NCBI RefSeq assembly: GCF_000519205.1
Contig: NZ_KI912600.1
Location: forward strand, 91,073-155,072
Direction of reading: 5' to 3'
DNA length: 64,000 bases
Origin: Amycolatopsis taiwanensis DSM 45107
GTDB lineage: Bacteria > Actinomycetota > Actinomycetes > Mycobacteriales > Pseudonocardiaceae
The position numbers were made by a program, and so were the translations under genes. Position 1 is the first letter of the stretch. Each line of letters starts with the position of its first letter. Below are positions 32,845-41,558 of this stretch, one piece after another. A model generated the notes under the pieces. The model did no database searches, had not been told where the DNA came from, and saw nothing but the letters and a program-made list of their open reading frames with translations.

Positions 32845-34290
32845 ATGTCCTCGCTCGAAACACTGGCCGAATCGGTACTGCTACCGGGTTTCGCCGGCAC
32901 CTCGGCACCGGACTGGTTGCGCCGCCGGCTCGGCGCGGGCCTCGGCGGCGTGATTCTGTTCGGCCGCAACGTCGTCGACGACGAGCAGGTGGCCCGGCTG
33001 ACCGCTCAACTGCGGGCCGAACGGGACGGGGTGGTCGTCGGCATCGACGAGGAGGGTGGGGACGTGACCCGCCTCGACGCCGCCACCGGTTCGTTCGTGC
33101 CGGGACCATTGGCGCTCGGCGCCGCCGACGACCCGGAGCTGACCGCGGCGGTCGCCACCGCCATCGGCGAGCGGCTGGCGGCCTGTGGGATAACGGTCAA
33201 CCTGGCGCCGTGCGGAGACCTGGCGCTCTCCCCGGAAGACCCGGTCATCGGGGTCCGGGCGTTCGGATCGGACCCGGTGAAAGCGTCGCCGCATGTCGCG
33301 GCCTACGTGACCGGGCTGCAGAAGTACGGCATCGCTGCGTGTGTGAAGCACTTCCCGGGGCACGGCGCGGCGACGGAGGATTCACACCTGGCGCTGCCGG
33401 TGTTGCCGCGGACCGAGGACGAACTGCGGGCGACCGAACTCGTCCCGTTCGCCGCGGCGATCCGCGCCGGCGTCCGCTCGATCATGACCGGGCACCTGGT
33501 GATCCGGGCGTGGGGCGATGAACCGGCCACCCTCAACCGGAAGGCGCTCACCGAGGTACTACGCGGCGAACTCGGCTTCACCGGCACGGTGATCACGGAT
33601 GCGTTGGAAATGGGCGCGGTTTCCGGGGCGTATCGCAGGCACGACGGCCTCGGCGATGCGGCCGTGCGGTCGTTGGCGGCCGGTGCCGACGCGCTGTGCC
33701 TGGGCGGCGCGGCCTTCGACGCCGACGTACTGGACCGGATCACCGAGGTCGTGGTTGCCGCCGTGAAGTCCGGCCGACTGCCGCTGGAGCGGCTCGCCGA
33801 AGCCTCGGCGCGGACGGCGGCGCTGGGCGAGGCGCCCACATTCGCCCGGGTCGGGCCGGTGGACCACCGGATCGGCCTGGAGGCCGCGCGCCGGGCGTTG
33901 CGGATTCGCGGAAATCCACGGCTGGACGGCCCGCCACTGGTAGTGGACGTGTGGGAGGAACCGACGATCGCGGCCGGCCCGGTACCGCGCGGCCTCGGCC
34001 CGCACCTGAGCGAACTCGTACCGGGCACGCACGTGCTCAACGTTTCGGGAGCCGACGTCGCCGAAGTTCTCGAAGCGGCACAAGGGTTCCGCAGCGTCGT
34101 GGTGGTGACCAGGGAGGGGCACCGCAACCCGCGGGTGCGCGCGCTGCTGGCCGCGCTCGGCGAGTCTGCCGCGAACCTCATCCGAGTTGAGACCGGGGTT
34201 CCGGGACCGGACGACGAGGGCGACCGGATCGACACCTTCAGCGGCTCGTACGTAAGCCTGCGGGCAGTGGCCGAGTCCCTGGCGGCTTAG
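32845..34290 (+). CDS. nagZ: GH3 beta-N-acetylhexosaminidase, NagZ-like
   Basis: ATG at 32845 follows AGGGG two bases after the dasC stop and gives 481 aa. The NagZ signature KHFPGHG (168-174) with the assisting histidine of DSH (about 181) is present, and the nucleophile aspartate lies in ITDALEMGAV (about 252). No signal peptide, so it acts inside the cell. In this operon it should split imported N,N'-diacetylchitobiose or muropeptide-derived GlcNAc sugars. The C-terminal 140 residues form an extra domain (IRGNPRLDGPPLVVDVWEEP) seen in many actinobacterial NagZ proteins. Confidence 0.87.
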   Translation: MSSLETLAESVLLPGFAGTSAPDWLRRRLGAGLGGVILFGRNVVDDEQVARLTAQLRAERDGVVVGIDEEGGDVTRLDAATGSFVPGPLALGAADDPELTAAVATAIGERLAACGITVNLAPCGDLALSPEDPVIGVRAFGSDPVKASPHVAAYVTGLQKYGIAACVKHFPGHGAATEDSHLALPVLPRTEDELRATELVPFAAAIRAGVRSIMTGHLVIRAWGDEPATLNRKALTEVLRGELGFTGTVITDALEMGAVSGAYRRHDGLGDAAVRSLAAGADALCLGGAAFDADVLDRITEVVVAAVKSGRLPLERLAEASARTAALGEAPTFARVGPVDHRIGLEAARRALRIRGNPRLDGPPLVVDVWEEPTIAAGPVPRGLGPHLSELVPGTHVLNVSGADVAEVLEAAQGFRSVVVVTREGHRNPRVRALLAALGESAANLIRVETGVPGPDDEGDRIDTFSGSYVSLRAVAESLAA

Positions 34291-34308
34291 GCGTGTATCG
34301 ACGGGCCT

Positions 34309-34749
34309 TCAGCCAAGCTGCTCGGCGAGTCCGACGACGATGCCCTCGGGACCGCGGACGTAGCAGAGCCGATAGATGTTCTCGTACTGCTCCAGTTCAC
34401 CCACGAGTTCGGCGCCGTGGGTGCGCAGGCGGGCAATGACATCCTCGATGTCGTCGACCGCGAACATGATGCGACGAATGCCCAGCGTGTTCGTCGGCGC
34501 GTCCTTCGGCTCGGGATCGATGGCCTTCGGCTTGTGGAACTTCGCCAGCTCTATTCGTCCGTGACCGTCTGGGGTCTTCAGCATGGCGACGTCCTGCCGG
34601 ACGTCATCAAGCCCGATGACACGTTCCACCCAGCGCCCCTCGATCGGCCCCTTGCCCTCCAACTCCATGCCGAGTTCGACGAAGAACGCAACAACAGCCT
34701 CAAGGTCGTCGACGACGATGAGGACGTTGTCCATCCGCTGGATCGCCAC
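34309..34749 (-). CDS. VOC family (glyoxalase/dioxygenase-fold) protein
   Basis: GTG at 34749 gives 146 aa starting VAIQRMDNVLIVVDDLEAVV. Two beta-alpha-beta-beta-beta modules are visible: residues 5-65 (FFVELGMELEGKGPIEGRWV, QDVAMLKTPDGHGRIELAKF) and 80-146 (RRIMFAVDDIEDVIARLRTH, YRLCYVRGPEGIVVGLAEQL). Metal ligand positions carry E and H residues as in glyoxalase I-like proteins. Converges with the nagZ operon. Substrate unknown. Confidence 0.85.
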   Translation of the reverse strand: MAIQRMDNVLIVVDDLEAVVAFFVELGMELEGKGPIEGRWVERVIGLDDVRQDVAMLKTPDGHGRIELAKFHKPKAIDPEPKDAPTNTLGIRRIMFAVDDIEDVIARLRTHGAELVGELEQYENIYRLCYVRGPEGIVVGLAEQLG

Positions 34750-35220
34750 GCTGGTACCTCCTTCGTTTGGTGCGGCCACGATGGCCGCGTCTACCCCGAG
34801 ACGGAGCCGACAAGCCGTTCTGGGCATTGAGGGGCGGTCCCTGCCTGCCGTTAGGACGCTGGGGTACCCGGCAGACCGTAGTACAGCCCGTTTCTCGTTG
34901 ATCGGAGATACCGAACGGCGTTGGTTTCCGTTGTGCGGTCCGCCGAGTACGAGCCCGTCTTTGCTGCCGCCCAAAGCTATTGGTCGAAGACAAAAGACAT
35001 TGTCAAATAATGGTGGGTAGTCCAGGTTTCCTGGTTGTCGACGGCGGTGATGAGGGCAATTGCCCGAGGTATGGCTGTGTTGCTGTCCTCGGTGCCGGGC
35101 GCGCCAAGGGCGTTTGTTGTGGCGACTCCGCGGTACCAACTGCGTACTCAACGGAGATGCCTGGTCTGGGGGCTCGCCCCCGATCCGGCCTGAGCCGTGC
35201 CGCTCGGCCAGGATACGGAC
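34750..35220. other. Intergenic stretch with possible minus-strand promoter
   Basis: No convincing gene. On the minus strand TTGACA with CAATAG about 18 bp downstream near 34975-35005 sits in a locally AT-rich segment and could be the promoter of the VOC gene, with a long leader. Nothing else recognised. Confidence 0.3.
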
Positions 35221-35985
35221 ATGCCGGCACCGAGGCCGCTGCGACCGTTCGTGGCGCGTGCGACCTACCGCCGGTGGACCCACCTGGCCCTCGGTGCGGC
35301 GCTGGCCGTGCCCTATTTCGCGGTGGGGTGGGCGCTCGGGGAGATCCTCCACGCTATGGCGATCGGCGAGTCCAGGTCGTGGCCGGGCCGCTGGCGGACC
35401 TCGCTGTGGTTCGTCCTGCATCTCGGCGCCGGAATGGTGATCGGCACGCTGACGCTCGTTGTCCCACCGCTGATCGTGCTGCTGGTCGCACCACTGCTCA
35501 CCGAACCCGCCGGCATGTTCACGGACACCGCGATCAACACCTTGCTCGGTGTCGACACACCGTGGTCGCCACTGGCCGGTATCGCGCTGACCGCTGCCGG
35601 GTTCTACCTGGTCGCGGGTGCCGGGGCGATGCTGGCGAGAGCTGCGCCGAGGCTGCTCGGCCCGTCCGCGGCCGACCGGCCGGCCGAAGCCCAGCGGCGG
35701 GTCCGTGAACTGTCCGAGCGCAACCGGATCGCAGCGGAACTGCACGATTCGGTCGGGCACGCGCTGAGCGTGGTGACCCTGCCGGCGAGCGCGGCCGCGC
35801 AGGAACTCGACCATGATCCCGAGTTCACCCGGCGGGCGCTCACGGTGATCGAGGAATCCAGCCGTGCCGCGCTCAACGACCTGGACGGCGCACTCGCGAC
35901 GTTGCGGCACGAGGGGGCAGACTCCGGCCGCCCCGGGTGGCCTCGCCGACCTGTCCGGGCTGTTCCGCTCGGCCGCCAGGTGTGA
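35221..35985 (+). pseudogene. Truncated two-component sensor kinase lacking ATPase domain
   Basis: From ATG 35221 the protein has four membrane helices (LALGAALAVPYFAVGWALGE, MVIGTLTLVVPPLIVLLVAP, IALTAAGFYLVAGAGAMLA) and a HisKA_3 dimerisation domain with the phosphorylated histidine in NRIAAELHDSVGHALSVVTL. It stops soon after LNDLDGALATLRHEG. The expected next motif, GGLADLSGLFRSA, is encoded in another frame at about 35936, so a frameshift occurred. No HATPase_c domain or response regulator follows. The AI-2E gene begins instead, suggesting a deletion of the 3' part. Confidence 0.7.
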
Positions 35986-36242
35986 TCGCCGACGAGGCCG
36001 GCCGACCGGAACCCGGCCGGGTGAACTGCGGTGAGTAGCTCGGTCGTCGCGTAGCGGTCAGTCAGCTCTGCGTCGACCGGTGGATGGCGGCGGTTGTCGT
36101 ATTCCGCAATCAGAGGTCGGCGCGGGGTTGCCCGAGCGGGATACGGGTAGTCGAGCAGGTATGACGACGACAGTCCCTCAACGACCACTCGCGTTGGTGT
36201 CCGGCACGTCCGCCGGTGGGCCGTGAAGGGTACGTCGGCGTC

Positions 36243-37364
36243 ATGTTCTCCCGCAACGGTGACCCTTTCTTCCGCAACGGTGACTCTTCCCGGGCCGGCA
36301 TGTTGCCGCGCATCGCTGCGGTCTGCTTCGATCTTTTGATCATCTTTGTGGCGCTGTGGGCTCTGACCATCGTCGTGCAGCACCTCAACGTCGTGTTCAT
36401 TCCGTTGGCGGTCGCGATATTGCTGGCGGCGTTGGTCTCGCCGTTGGTCGAGCAGCTGCGACGGCATGGCGTGCCACGGGCGTTGGCGACCGCTTTGTCC
36501 GTGCTACTGGGACTGGCCTTCGTAGGCGGACTGGTGACCTTCGTCGCGTACACGTTGTCGAATGGGTTCAGCGAATTGCAGCGGACGCTGGAGGAGAGCC
36601 TGCGGCGGATCCACGGATGGTTGGTACACGGTCCGTTGTCGATCAGTGAGGCTCAGTTCGACAGCATGCTGCAGCAAGCGCAGAACTGGCTGACCCAACA
36701 CCGCGAGCAGGTGATTGCGGGGGTGTTCGGCGCCCTGAACACGGCAGCCAGCCTGTTGGTGGGATCGGCGCTGGCTATCTTCATCCTCATTTTTCTGTTG
36801 TACGACGGCCGGAAGATCTGGCAGTTCCTGTTGATCCCCTGGCGGGAAGATGTCCGGCGAGTGGTGGACTTGGCGGGCCACCGGGTGTTCGCGGTGTTGA
36901 CCACCTACATCCGGGTCACCGTGCTGGTCGCGTTCATCGATGCGGTCGGCATCGGCGTCGGCTTGCTCCTCGTCCGGGTTCCGCTGGCATTGCCGCTGGC
37001 GGTGCTGGTGTTTCTCGGCGCGTTTGTTCCGATCGTCGGCGCGTTCGCCTCCGGGCTGGTCGCCGTGCTCGTCACGCTGGCCACCAACGGCTTGACCGCG
37101 GCTCTCATCGTGCTCGGCATCGTGTTGTTCGTGCAGCAGTTGGAGGGCAACGTACTGCACCCATTTTTGACCGCCGGCCTCATTCGGCTGCATCCGCTGG
37201 CGGTCGTGCTCTCGGTCACCGTGGGGACCACCCTTGCCGGAGTCATCGGCGCGCTGCTCGCGGTACCCGTCGTCGCGTCGGTGCGGGCGGTCGTGCGCAC
37301 CGTGATGGACTCGCGGAAACCCGCCGAAGTGCCTGCGTCGCCGGACTCATCGTGCGAGGAGTAG
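36243..37364 (+). CDS. AI-2E family transporter
   Basis: 373 aa from ATG 36243; the ATG at 36300 is an alternative and would drop a short repeat-coded stretch (FSRNGDPFFRNGD). Eight membrane helices in the UPF0118 pattern: LPRIAAVCFDLLIIFVALWA, VVFIPLAVAILLAALVSPLV with the family proline, a soluble segment around residues 120-190, and the C-terminal block GAFVPIVGAFASGLVAVLVT, QQLEGNVLHPFLTAGLIRLH. Members export quorum-signal furanones or act as Na+/H+ antiporters; the role here is open. Confidence 0.87.
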   Translation: MFSRNGDPFFRNGDSSRAGMLPRIAAVCFDLLIIFVALWALTIVVQHLNVVFIPLAVAILLAALVSPLVEQLRRHGVPRALATALSVLLGLAFVGGLVTFVAYTLSNGFSELQRTLEESLRRIHGWLVHGPLSISEAQFDSMLQQAQNWLTQHREQVIAGVFGALNTAASLLVGSALAIFILIFLLYDGRKIWQFLLIPWREDVRRVVDLAGHRVFAVLTTYIRVTVLVAFIDAVGIGVGLLLVRVPLALPLAVLVFLGAFVPIVGAFASGLVAVLVTLATNGLTAALIVLGIVLFVQQLEGNVLHPFLTAGLIRLHPLAVVLSVTVGTTLAGVIGALLAVPVVASVRAVVRTVMDSRKPAEVPASPDSSCEE

Positions 37365-37412
37365 CGCACCGTGGCGCGTGTGGACGGACATTTCGCGGGG
37401 TAGCCGTACCCT

Positions 37413-38303
37413 GTGGTACTGAGTGTGATCCTGGCCGTGCTCGCCGCGGTCGGCAACGCGACCGCGTCGGTGCTGCAACGCAAAGCGACCCGGCGCGAGC
37501 CGGAGAGCGATTCGCTCTCGGTGTCGCTGCTCTGGGATCTGGTGCGGCAGCCGGTGTGGTGGGGCGGGATCAGCGCGATTGTGATCGGGTTCGCGCTACA
37601 GGCCGCCGCGCTGGCGACCGGTCCGATTCTGCTGATTCAGCCGATCCTGGTGGTGGAGCTGGGATTCACGTTGCTGCTGTCGAGCATCGTCTTCCACACC
37701 AGGCTGCACACCAGGGAGTGGGGTGCGGTGGTGGGCATGAGCGCCGGGGTGGCGTTGCTGCTGGTAGGGCTCGCGCCATACGGAGGCGACCCGCTCGGCG
37801 CGCCGGTGCTGTCTTGGCTCCTGGGGTGTGGGATCACGGCGCTGGTGGTGGGTGCGCTGGTGGTGCTGGGCTACCGCACCCGTCATGCCCGGCGGGCGGC
37901 CTACCTGGGGGTCGCGGTCGGGATCTGGTTCGGGTTCACCGCGGCCCTGGTGGCCGGGATGACGGCGGCGTTCGACGCGGGTTTCGGTGAGGGGGTGCGG
38001 GCGTGGCAGACCTGGGCGTTGGTGGTGGTCGGCCCCGCCGGGTTCGTCCTGTTGCAGAACGCGTTGCGTGCCGGTCGGTTGGTGGCTTCGCAGCCGGGTT
38101 TCACCCTGGCCAACCCGTTGTCCTCGGTCGGCTGGGGCGTGGTGGTGTTCGGCGAGCAGGTGCGCGGCGGCCTGTGGATCCTGGCGCAGGTGAGCGGGGC
38201 GGCCATGATCGCCGTCAGCACCGTGCTGCTGGCCCGTTCGCCGCTGCTTCAGGGGGCACAGGGGGCGACGGAGACGGAGCAGGCCGGCCAGCAGCACGCT
38301 TGA
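37413..38303 (+). CDS. DMT-superfamily membrane protein
   Basis: GTG at 37413 gives 296 aa with about nine to ten helices. It begins LSVILAVLAAVGNATASVLQ, continues QRKATRREPES, and has ATGPILLIQPILVVELGFTL and a late PLSSVGWGVVVFGEQVRGG. The double-length helix repeat and QP/E positions fit the drug/metabolite (DMT) superfamily, NIPA/DUF-like branch found widely in actinobacteria. Follows the AI-2E gene by 48 bp. Substrate unknown. Confidence 0.78.
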   Translation: MVLSVILAVLAAVGNATASVLQRKATRREPESDSLSVSLLWDLVRQPVWWGGISAIVIGFALQAAALATGPILLIQPILVVELGFTLLLSSIVFHTRLHTREWGAVVGMSAGVALLLVGLAPYGGDPLGAPVLSWLLGCGITALVVGALVVLGYRTRHARRAAYLGVAVGIWFGFTAALVAGMTAAFDAGFGEGVRAWQTWALVVVGPAGFVLLQNALRAGRLVASQPGFTLANPLSSVGWGVVVFGEQVRGGLWILAQVSGAAMIAVSTVLLARSPLLQGAQGATETEQAGQQHA

Positions 38304-38431
38304 GCAGAGCGAAAGAGTGCCGGTCTGGTTGAGCTTCCCGACGCGAAAGCCTGGCCACGCGGTTTCGGCGTGAGGTCGTGGGTAACCGGTGTTGTGCCCT
38401 GTTGTTCGAGGACCAGCAGTCAGGAGGGACG

Positions 38432-38836
38432 ATGCCGGGCCGGGAAGATTTGCCGAGCACGCTGCGACGTTCACCACGGCAGGCACAGGACACGTGGGTG
38501 GCCGCGCACGATTCAGCGCTCGGAACCTACGGTCCCGGCCGGCGGGCACAACAAACAGCGTTCTCGGCGTTGAAGCACTCTTTCGAGAAAGTCGGCGACC
38601 ACTGGGAGCCCAAGGCCCGGCGTGGCCCCTCCGACGAGCAAGCAGCCGGAGGCGCCGGTCAGCCGACGAAGGCCACGCACGGAGGTGTCGACGCCAACAG
38701 CAGCAAGGAACATCTCTACCGGCTCGCCCGCCAGCTCGATATTCCCGGGCGATCCCGGATGTCCAAACAGGAACTGGTCGGCGCGCTCGAAAAGGCGAGC
38801 AGGCGTCAGACCGCCCGTGCACGCCGCAAGAGCTGA
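38432..38836 (+). CDS. ChaB domain plus Rho N-terminal-like domain protein
   Basis: ATG at 38432 follows CAGGAGGG and gives 134 aa. Residues 1-60 match ChaB: LPSTLRRSPRQAQDTWVAAH and SALKHSFEKVGDHWEPKARR. After a Gly/Ser linker, residues 95-130 match the Rho_N/SAP-like helix-extended-helix: SKEHLYRLARQLDIPGRSRM, SKQELVGALEKASRR. Such fusions are small cation-stress or nucleoid-associated proteins of unknown role. The basic tail suggests nucleic acid contact. Confidence 0.82.
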   Translation: MPGREDLPSTLRRSPRQAQDTWVAAHDSALGTYGPGRRAQQTAFSALKHSFEKVGDHWEPKARRGPSDEQAAGGAGQPTKATHGGVDANSSKEHLYRLARQLDIPGRSRMSKQELVGALEKASRRQTARARRKS

Positions 38837-38888
38837 CCTGGCAGCTGCATGTGATGCTGGCGAGTTTGTCGTAGTGGGTGGCGATGGC

Positions 38889-38972
38889 GCTGTGTTCCCG
38901 CTTCAGGCCGCTGTGTTCTCGTTCCAGGAGGCTGTGTCCCTGGTTCAGGAGGCTGTGTCCCCGGTTCAGGAC
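38889..38972. repeat. 21-bp tandem repeat array 1 (4 units)
   Basis: Four exact-length units at 38889, 38910, 38931 and 38952, consensus GCTGTGTCCCGGTTCAGGAG. On the reverse strand the core reads CTGAACCGGGGACACAG, the same unit as in array 2. Length of 21 keeps all frames open, which explains spurious proteins predicted here. Confidence 0.85.
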
Positions 38973-39070
38973 ACGAGTTCGTCGCGCGGACGGGAGGTGG
39001 GGCGGTCCTGGCGGCATGCCTCGTAACGCTGCCGAGGTGATCCTGCCTTCGGTATCAGTTGTTCCCAAGC

Positions 39071-39196
39071 CGGAACTCAAGTGCCTGGCCCGGGGACACG
39101 CCCGGCTGAACCGGGAACTCACGTGCCTGAACCGGGATCTCGCGTACCTGGGCCGAGAACTCGGGTGCCTGAACCGGGGACATGCCAGGTGCTGGC
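39071..39196. repeat. 21-bp tandem repeat array 2 (6 units)
   Basis: Six units start at 39071, 39092, 39113, 39134, 39155 and 39176, consensus GGGAACTCACGTGCCTGAAC plus C. Units alternate between GAACTCACGTG and GGACACGCC versions, linking arrays 1 and 3. No gene lies between 38837 and 39522; a minus-strand end reading GRLRAFLEDNEIG near 39413 is too short to assign. Confidence 0.85.
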
Positions 39197-39217
39197 GTGT
39201 CCCCGGCTGGGGAGGGC

Positions 39218-39312
39218 GAGTTCTGGGTTCGGGTGGGTGAGTTCTGGGTTCGGGTGGGCGAGTTCTGGGTTCAGGGGGGTGAGTTCTGGGTTCAGGGGGG
39301 TGAGTTCTGGGG
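39218..39312. repeat. 21-bp tandem repeat array 3 (4.5 units)
   Basis: Units start at 39218, 39239, 39260, 39281 and 39302 (partial), consensus GAGTTCTGGGTTCGGGTGGG plus T. Its reverse complement, CCGAACCCAGAACTC, is the array 2 unit in opposite orientation. Confidence 0.85.
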
Positions 39313-39522
39313 CCAGGCCTTGAAGTCGGTGTGCACCACGGCGTCGGCGCGGAGCCGGCCCCGGATCGGAGTTCGACGGTGCAAGCGCATCCGATACGCA
39401 TGACCTAGCCGATTTCGTTGTCCTCAAGGAAGGCCCGCAGTCTACCTGAACGGGCACAACAGGGTGCGCCCGCCAGACCTGAGCCGCCAAGATCACCCGA
39501 GCGCCCGAGCGCGGCGGCAGTA

Positions 39523-40572
39523 CTAGAGTTCGAACTGCTCGAGGTGGCGGGGGTCGAGGACTCGGCCCCGGTTGCCGAGGATGCCCTGCAAGGTGGCGAC
39601 GACCTCGCGGTTGACGGTATTGTGCACTTCCGGGTTGTCCAGCGCGGTCACCATGTCGTCGTGGTGACAGGGGATGACGATCCGGGGCCAGCCCAGTGCC
39701 TGGAGTGCGCGCTCGAAGTAGTCGTGCACCCCCGCGTTGCCGCTGGCGCCGAGCACGAGCACATCCGGCCTGGCGCCGGCGACCTCCCGTTCGGCGAAGT
39801 TGGCCGTGCCGCTCAGGAACATCACGCGTAACCGGTCTGCCACGGTGATCTGGTAGCCCAACGTGCCACCCTCGACCAGTTCGCCGATGGTCGCCGGTTT
39901 CTTCGGTCGCGAGGTGAGAGTCCCGGCCGGAGCGAAACCGTAGCTGCCCAACTGGCTGTGCAGGCTGCGGAACACCTCGATGGTGTAGTCGGGGCGCGGT
40001 TTCTCGGGACTGCGCAGCGGGTAGCGCAGGTATTCACCACCGGTGACCAGCACCAGGTCGGCCTCGCGCGTCGCCGGGATTCCCATCGCGCGAACGAGGT
40101 TGAGGTGTGTCTCGCCACCGAGGACGCGGATGCGCCGGCCGTTCCACTTCGGATGGTTCAGCAGCGTCGGCACATCGGCGAGGTGGTCCCAGTGCCCGTG
40201 CGTGGCCAGGATGAACTCCGGCGCGCCGGTCACGTGCTCGCTGAGGACCCAGTCGATGATCCGCTTGTTCACCTCCAGCGGGCGCCGCAGGTCCGCAGTG
40301 CCGTCGGGACCTGCGTACTGCTGCCGCGTTAGGTACGGATCGACGAGCAGCCGGTGTCCGTCGAAGACCATTTCCCAACCTGCTATGCCGAGCCAGCGCA
40401 GGCGTACCCCCGTACCGCCGTTCGGTACGGGTGCCATGACGTTAGACGTTGTGGCCTGCGCCGTGCCTGCGGTGGCGAGTGCGGCAGCACCCGCCAGTCC
40501 GGCCGCCATTGTCGTCCGCAGCACGTCTCGACGGCTCCTCCCGCCGGCGGGCACTGAACACGATTCGCACAT
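39523..40572 (-). CDS. Tat-exported MBL-fold metal-dependent hydrolase
   Basis: ATG at 40572 gives 349 aa; the longer frame covers the TetR operator. The N-terminus has a twin-arginine signal, GGRSRRDVLRTTMAAGLAGA then AALATAGTAQA. The mature domain is an UlaG-like beta-lactamase fold: LRWLGIAGWEMVFDGHRLLV, FILATHGHWDHLADVPTLLN, VMFLSGTANF, and the late HHDDMVTALDN. It is thus probably folded in the cytoplasm with metal and then exported. The divergent TetR gene is the likely regulator. Substrate unknown. Confidence 0.83.
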   Translation of the reverse strand: MCESCSVPAGGRSRRDVLRTTMAAGLAGAAALATAGTAQATTSNVMAPVPNGGTGVRLRWLGIAGWEMVFDGHRLLVDPYLTRQQYAGPDGTADLRRPLEVNKRIIDWVLSEHVTGAPEFILATHGHWDHLADVPTLLNHPKWNGRRIRVLGGETHLNLVRAMGIPATREADLVLVTGGEYLRYPLRSPEKPRPDYTIEVFRSLHSQLGSYGFAPAGTLTSRPKKPATIGELVEGGTLGYQITVADRLRVMFLSGTANFAEREVAGARPDVLVLGASGNAGVHDYFERALQALGWPRIVIPCHHDDMVTALDNPEVHNTVNREVVATLQGILGNRGRVLDPRHLEQFEL

Positions 40573-40647
40573 GATCGATCCCTCTGTATTGCTTCCGTGG
40601 TCAACGGCGTCCGCTGCCGTTGTGATCAAGTTGAGCGGAGCGTAGCA

Positions 40648-40663
40648 AACGAACTGGTTCGTT
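40648..40663. promoter_or_regulatory. Candidate TetR operator
   Basis: AACGAAC-TG-GTTCGTT is a 7-bp inverted repeat in the 121-bp gap between the Tat-MBL gene and the divergent TetR gene, 30 bp before the TetR start. Confidence 0.6.
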
Positions 40664-40693
40664 CGGTACGGGTGTGGCAAACTCCTTGTTGCC

Positions 40694-41284
40694 ATGCCCC
40701 GGGATGCCACACCAACCAAGAGACGGATCCTCGCTGCCGCCGTCGCCGAGTTCGCCGAGTACGGCATCAGCGGCGCGCGGGTCGACCGAATCGCGGCTCG
40801 TGCCGAAGCCAACAAGCGCGCGATCTACGACCATTTCGGCGATAAGCAGGAATTGTTCGGCATCGTGCTCGCCGACCAGCTCGACCGGCTCGCCAAGATG
40901 GTCGAGCTGCGCGCCGACCGGATTCCCGAGTTCGTTGGCGAGCTGTTCGATTACTGCGCCGAGCACCCGGAACTCGTTCGCCTCGTGCAGTGGGAGGCGC
41001 TGTCGCTACCGGCGAACCAGGTACCCGGCTTCGCCGAGCGCTCGACGAGTTACCAGGCCAAGGTGGACGCCATTGCCGAAGCCCAGCGGCTTGGTCGAGT
41101 CGACCCGCAGCTCGACCCCCGCCGGGTCATGCTGCTGCTGATCGGCATGGCGGAGTGGACCCTGTACGTCCCCCAGCTTGCCACCATGATCGCCGGTGCG
41201 CCCACGAACAGCGCGGAACAACGCGCCGACCAGCGGGCCTTCCTGGTCACCCTCGCGCAACGCCTGCTCGAACCCCGGCGCTGA
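40694..41284 (+). CDS. TetR family transcriptional regulator
   Basis: 196 aa with HTH EFAEYGISGARVDRIAARAE and ANKRAIYDHFGDKQELFGIV. The C-terminal part (IPEFVGELFDYCAEHPELVR, LQWEALSLP-like VQWEALSLPANQVPG) matches the TetR_C_11/17-like group. Divergent from the exported MBL hydrolase with one clear operator between. Confidence 0.87.
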   Translation: MPRDATPTKRRILAAAVAEFAEYGISGARVDRIAARAEANKRAIYDHFGDKQELFGIVLADQLDRLAKMVELRADRIPEFVGELFDYCAEHPELVRLVQWEALSLPANQVPGFAERSTSYQAKVDAIAEAQRLGRVDPQLDPRRVMLLLIGMAEWTLYVPQLATMIAGAPTNSAEQRADQRAFLVTLAQRLLEPRR

Positions 41285-41474
41285 GCCCACGATGATCCGC
41301 TCGGCTGTCAGCGTGGCGAAGCGGCCAGGTAGGTGATGTGCTTGTCGCGGCCGAATCAGTCGAGGAATTGTTTGTCAGCCAGATTGTTTGGCGGAACTAC
41401 AAACCGGACTAAACCGGCGCCGAACAAGAGTCGTCGACCGACTCAATGAACTCCTGAACTACCTGCCCCAAACC

Positions 41475-41504
41475 TTGACATCTTCGGCGGGGCCACGGTT
41501 TGAT
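41475..41504 (+). promoter_or_regulatory. Promoter of the I36 inhibitor gene
   Basis: TTGACA (41475-41480), 18-bp spacer, TTTGAT (41499-41504). It lies 55 bp before the GTG start of the secreted protein gene. The rest of the gap from 41285 shows nothing else. Confidence 0.45.
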
Positions 41505-41558
41505 TCCTGGCACTGGGTCTGGGTGTACTGGTTCTTCGTTGCGGGACGGGAGCGTGCT

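Noticed and set aside
38889-39312. CRISPR-like array
   Set aside because: Units are directly adjacent with no spacers, vary in sequence, and no cas genes are present.
37596-39401. 601-aa open frame with repeated PEPRTHPPEPRT pattern
   Set aside because: The pattern comes only from the 21-bp repeat arrays read on the minus strand, then antisense of the DMT gene.
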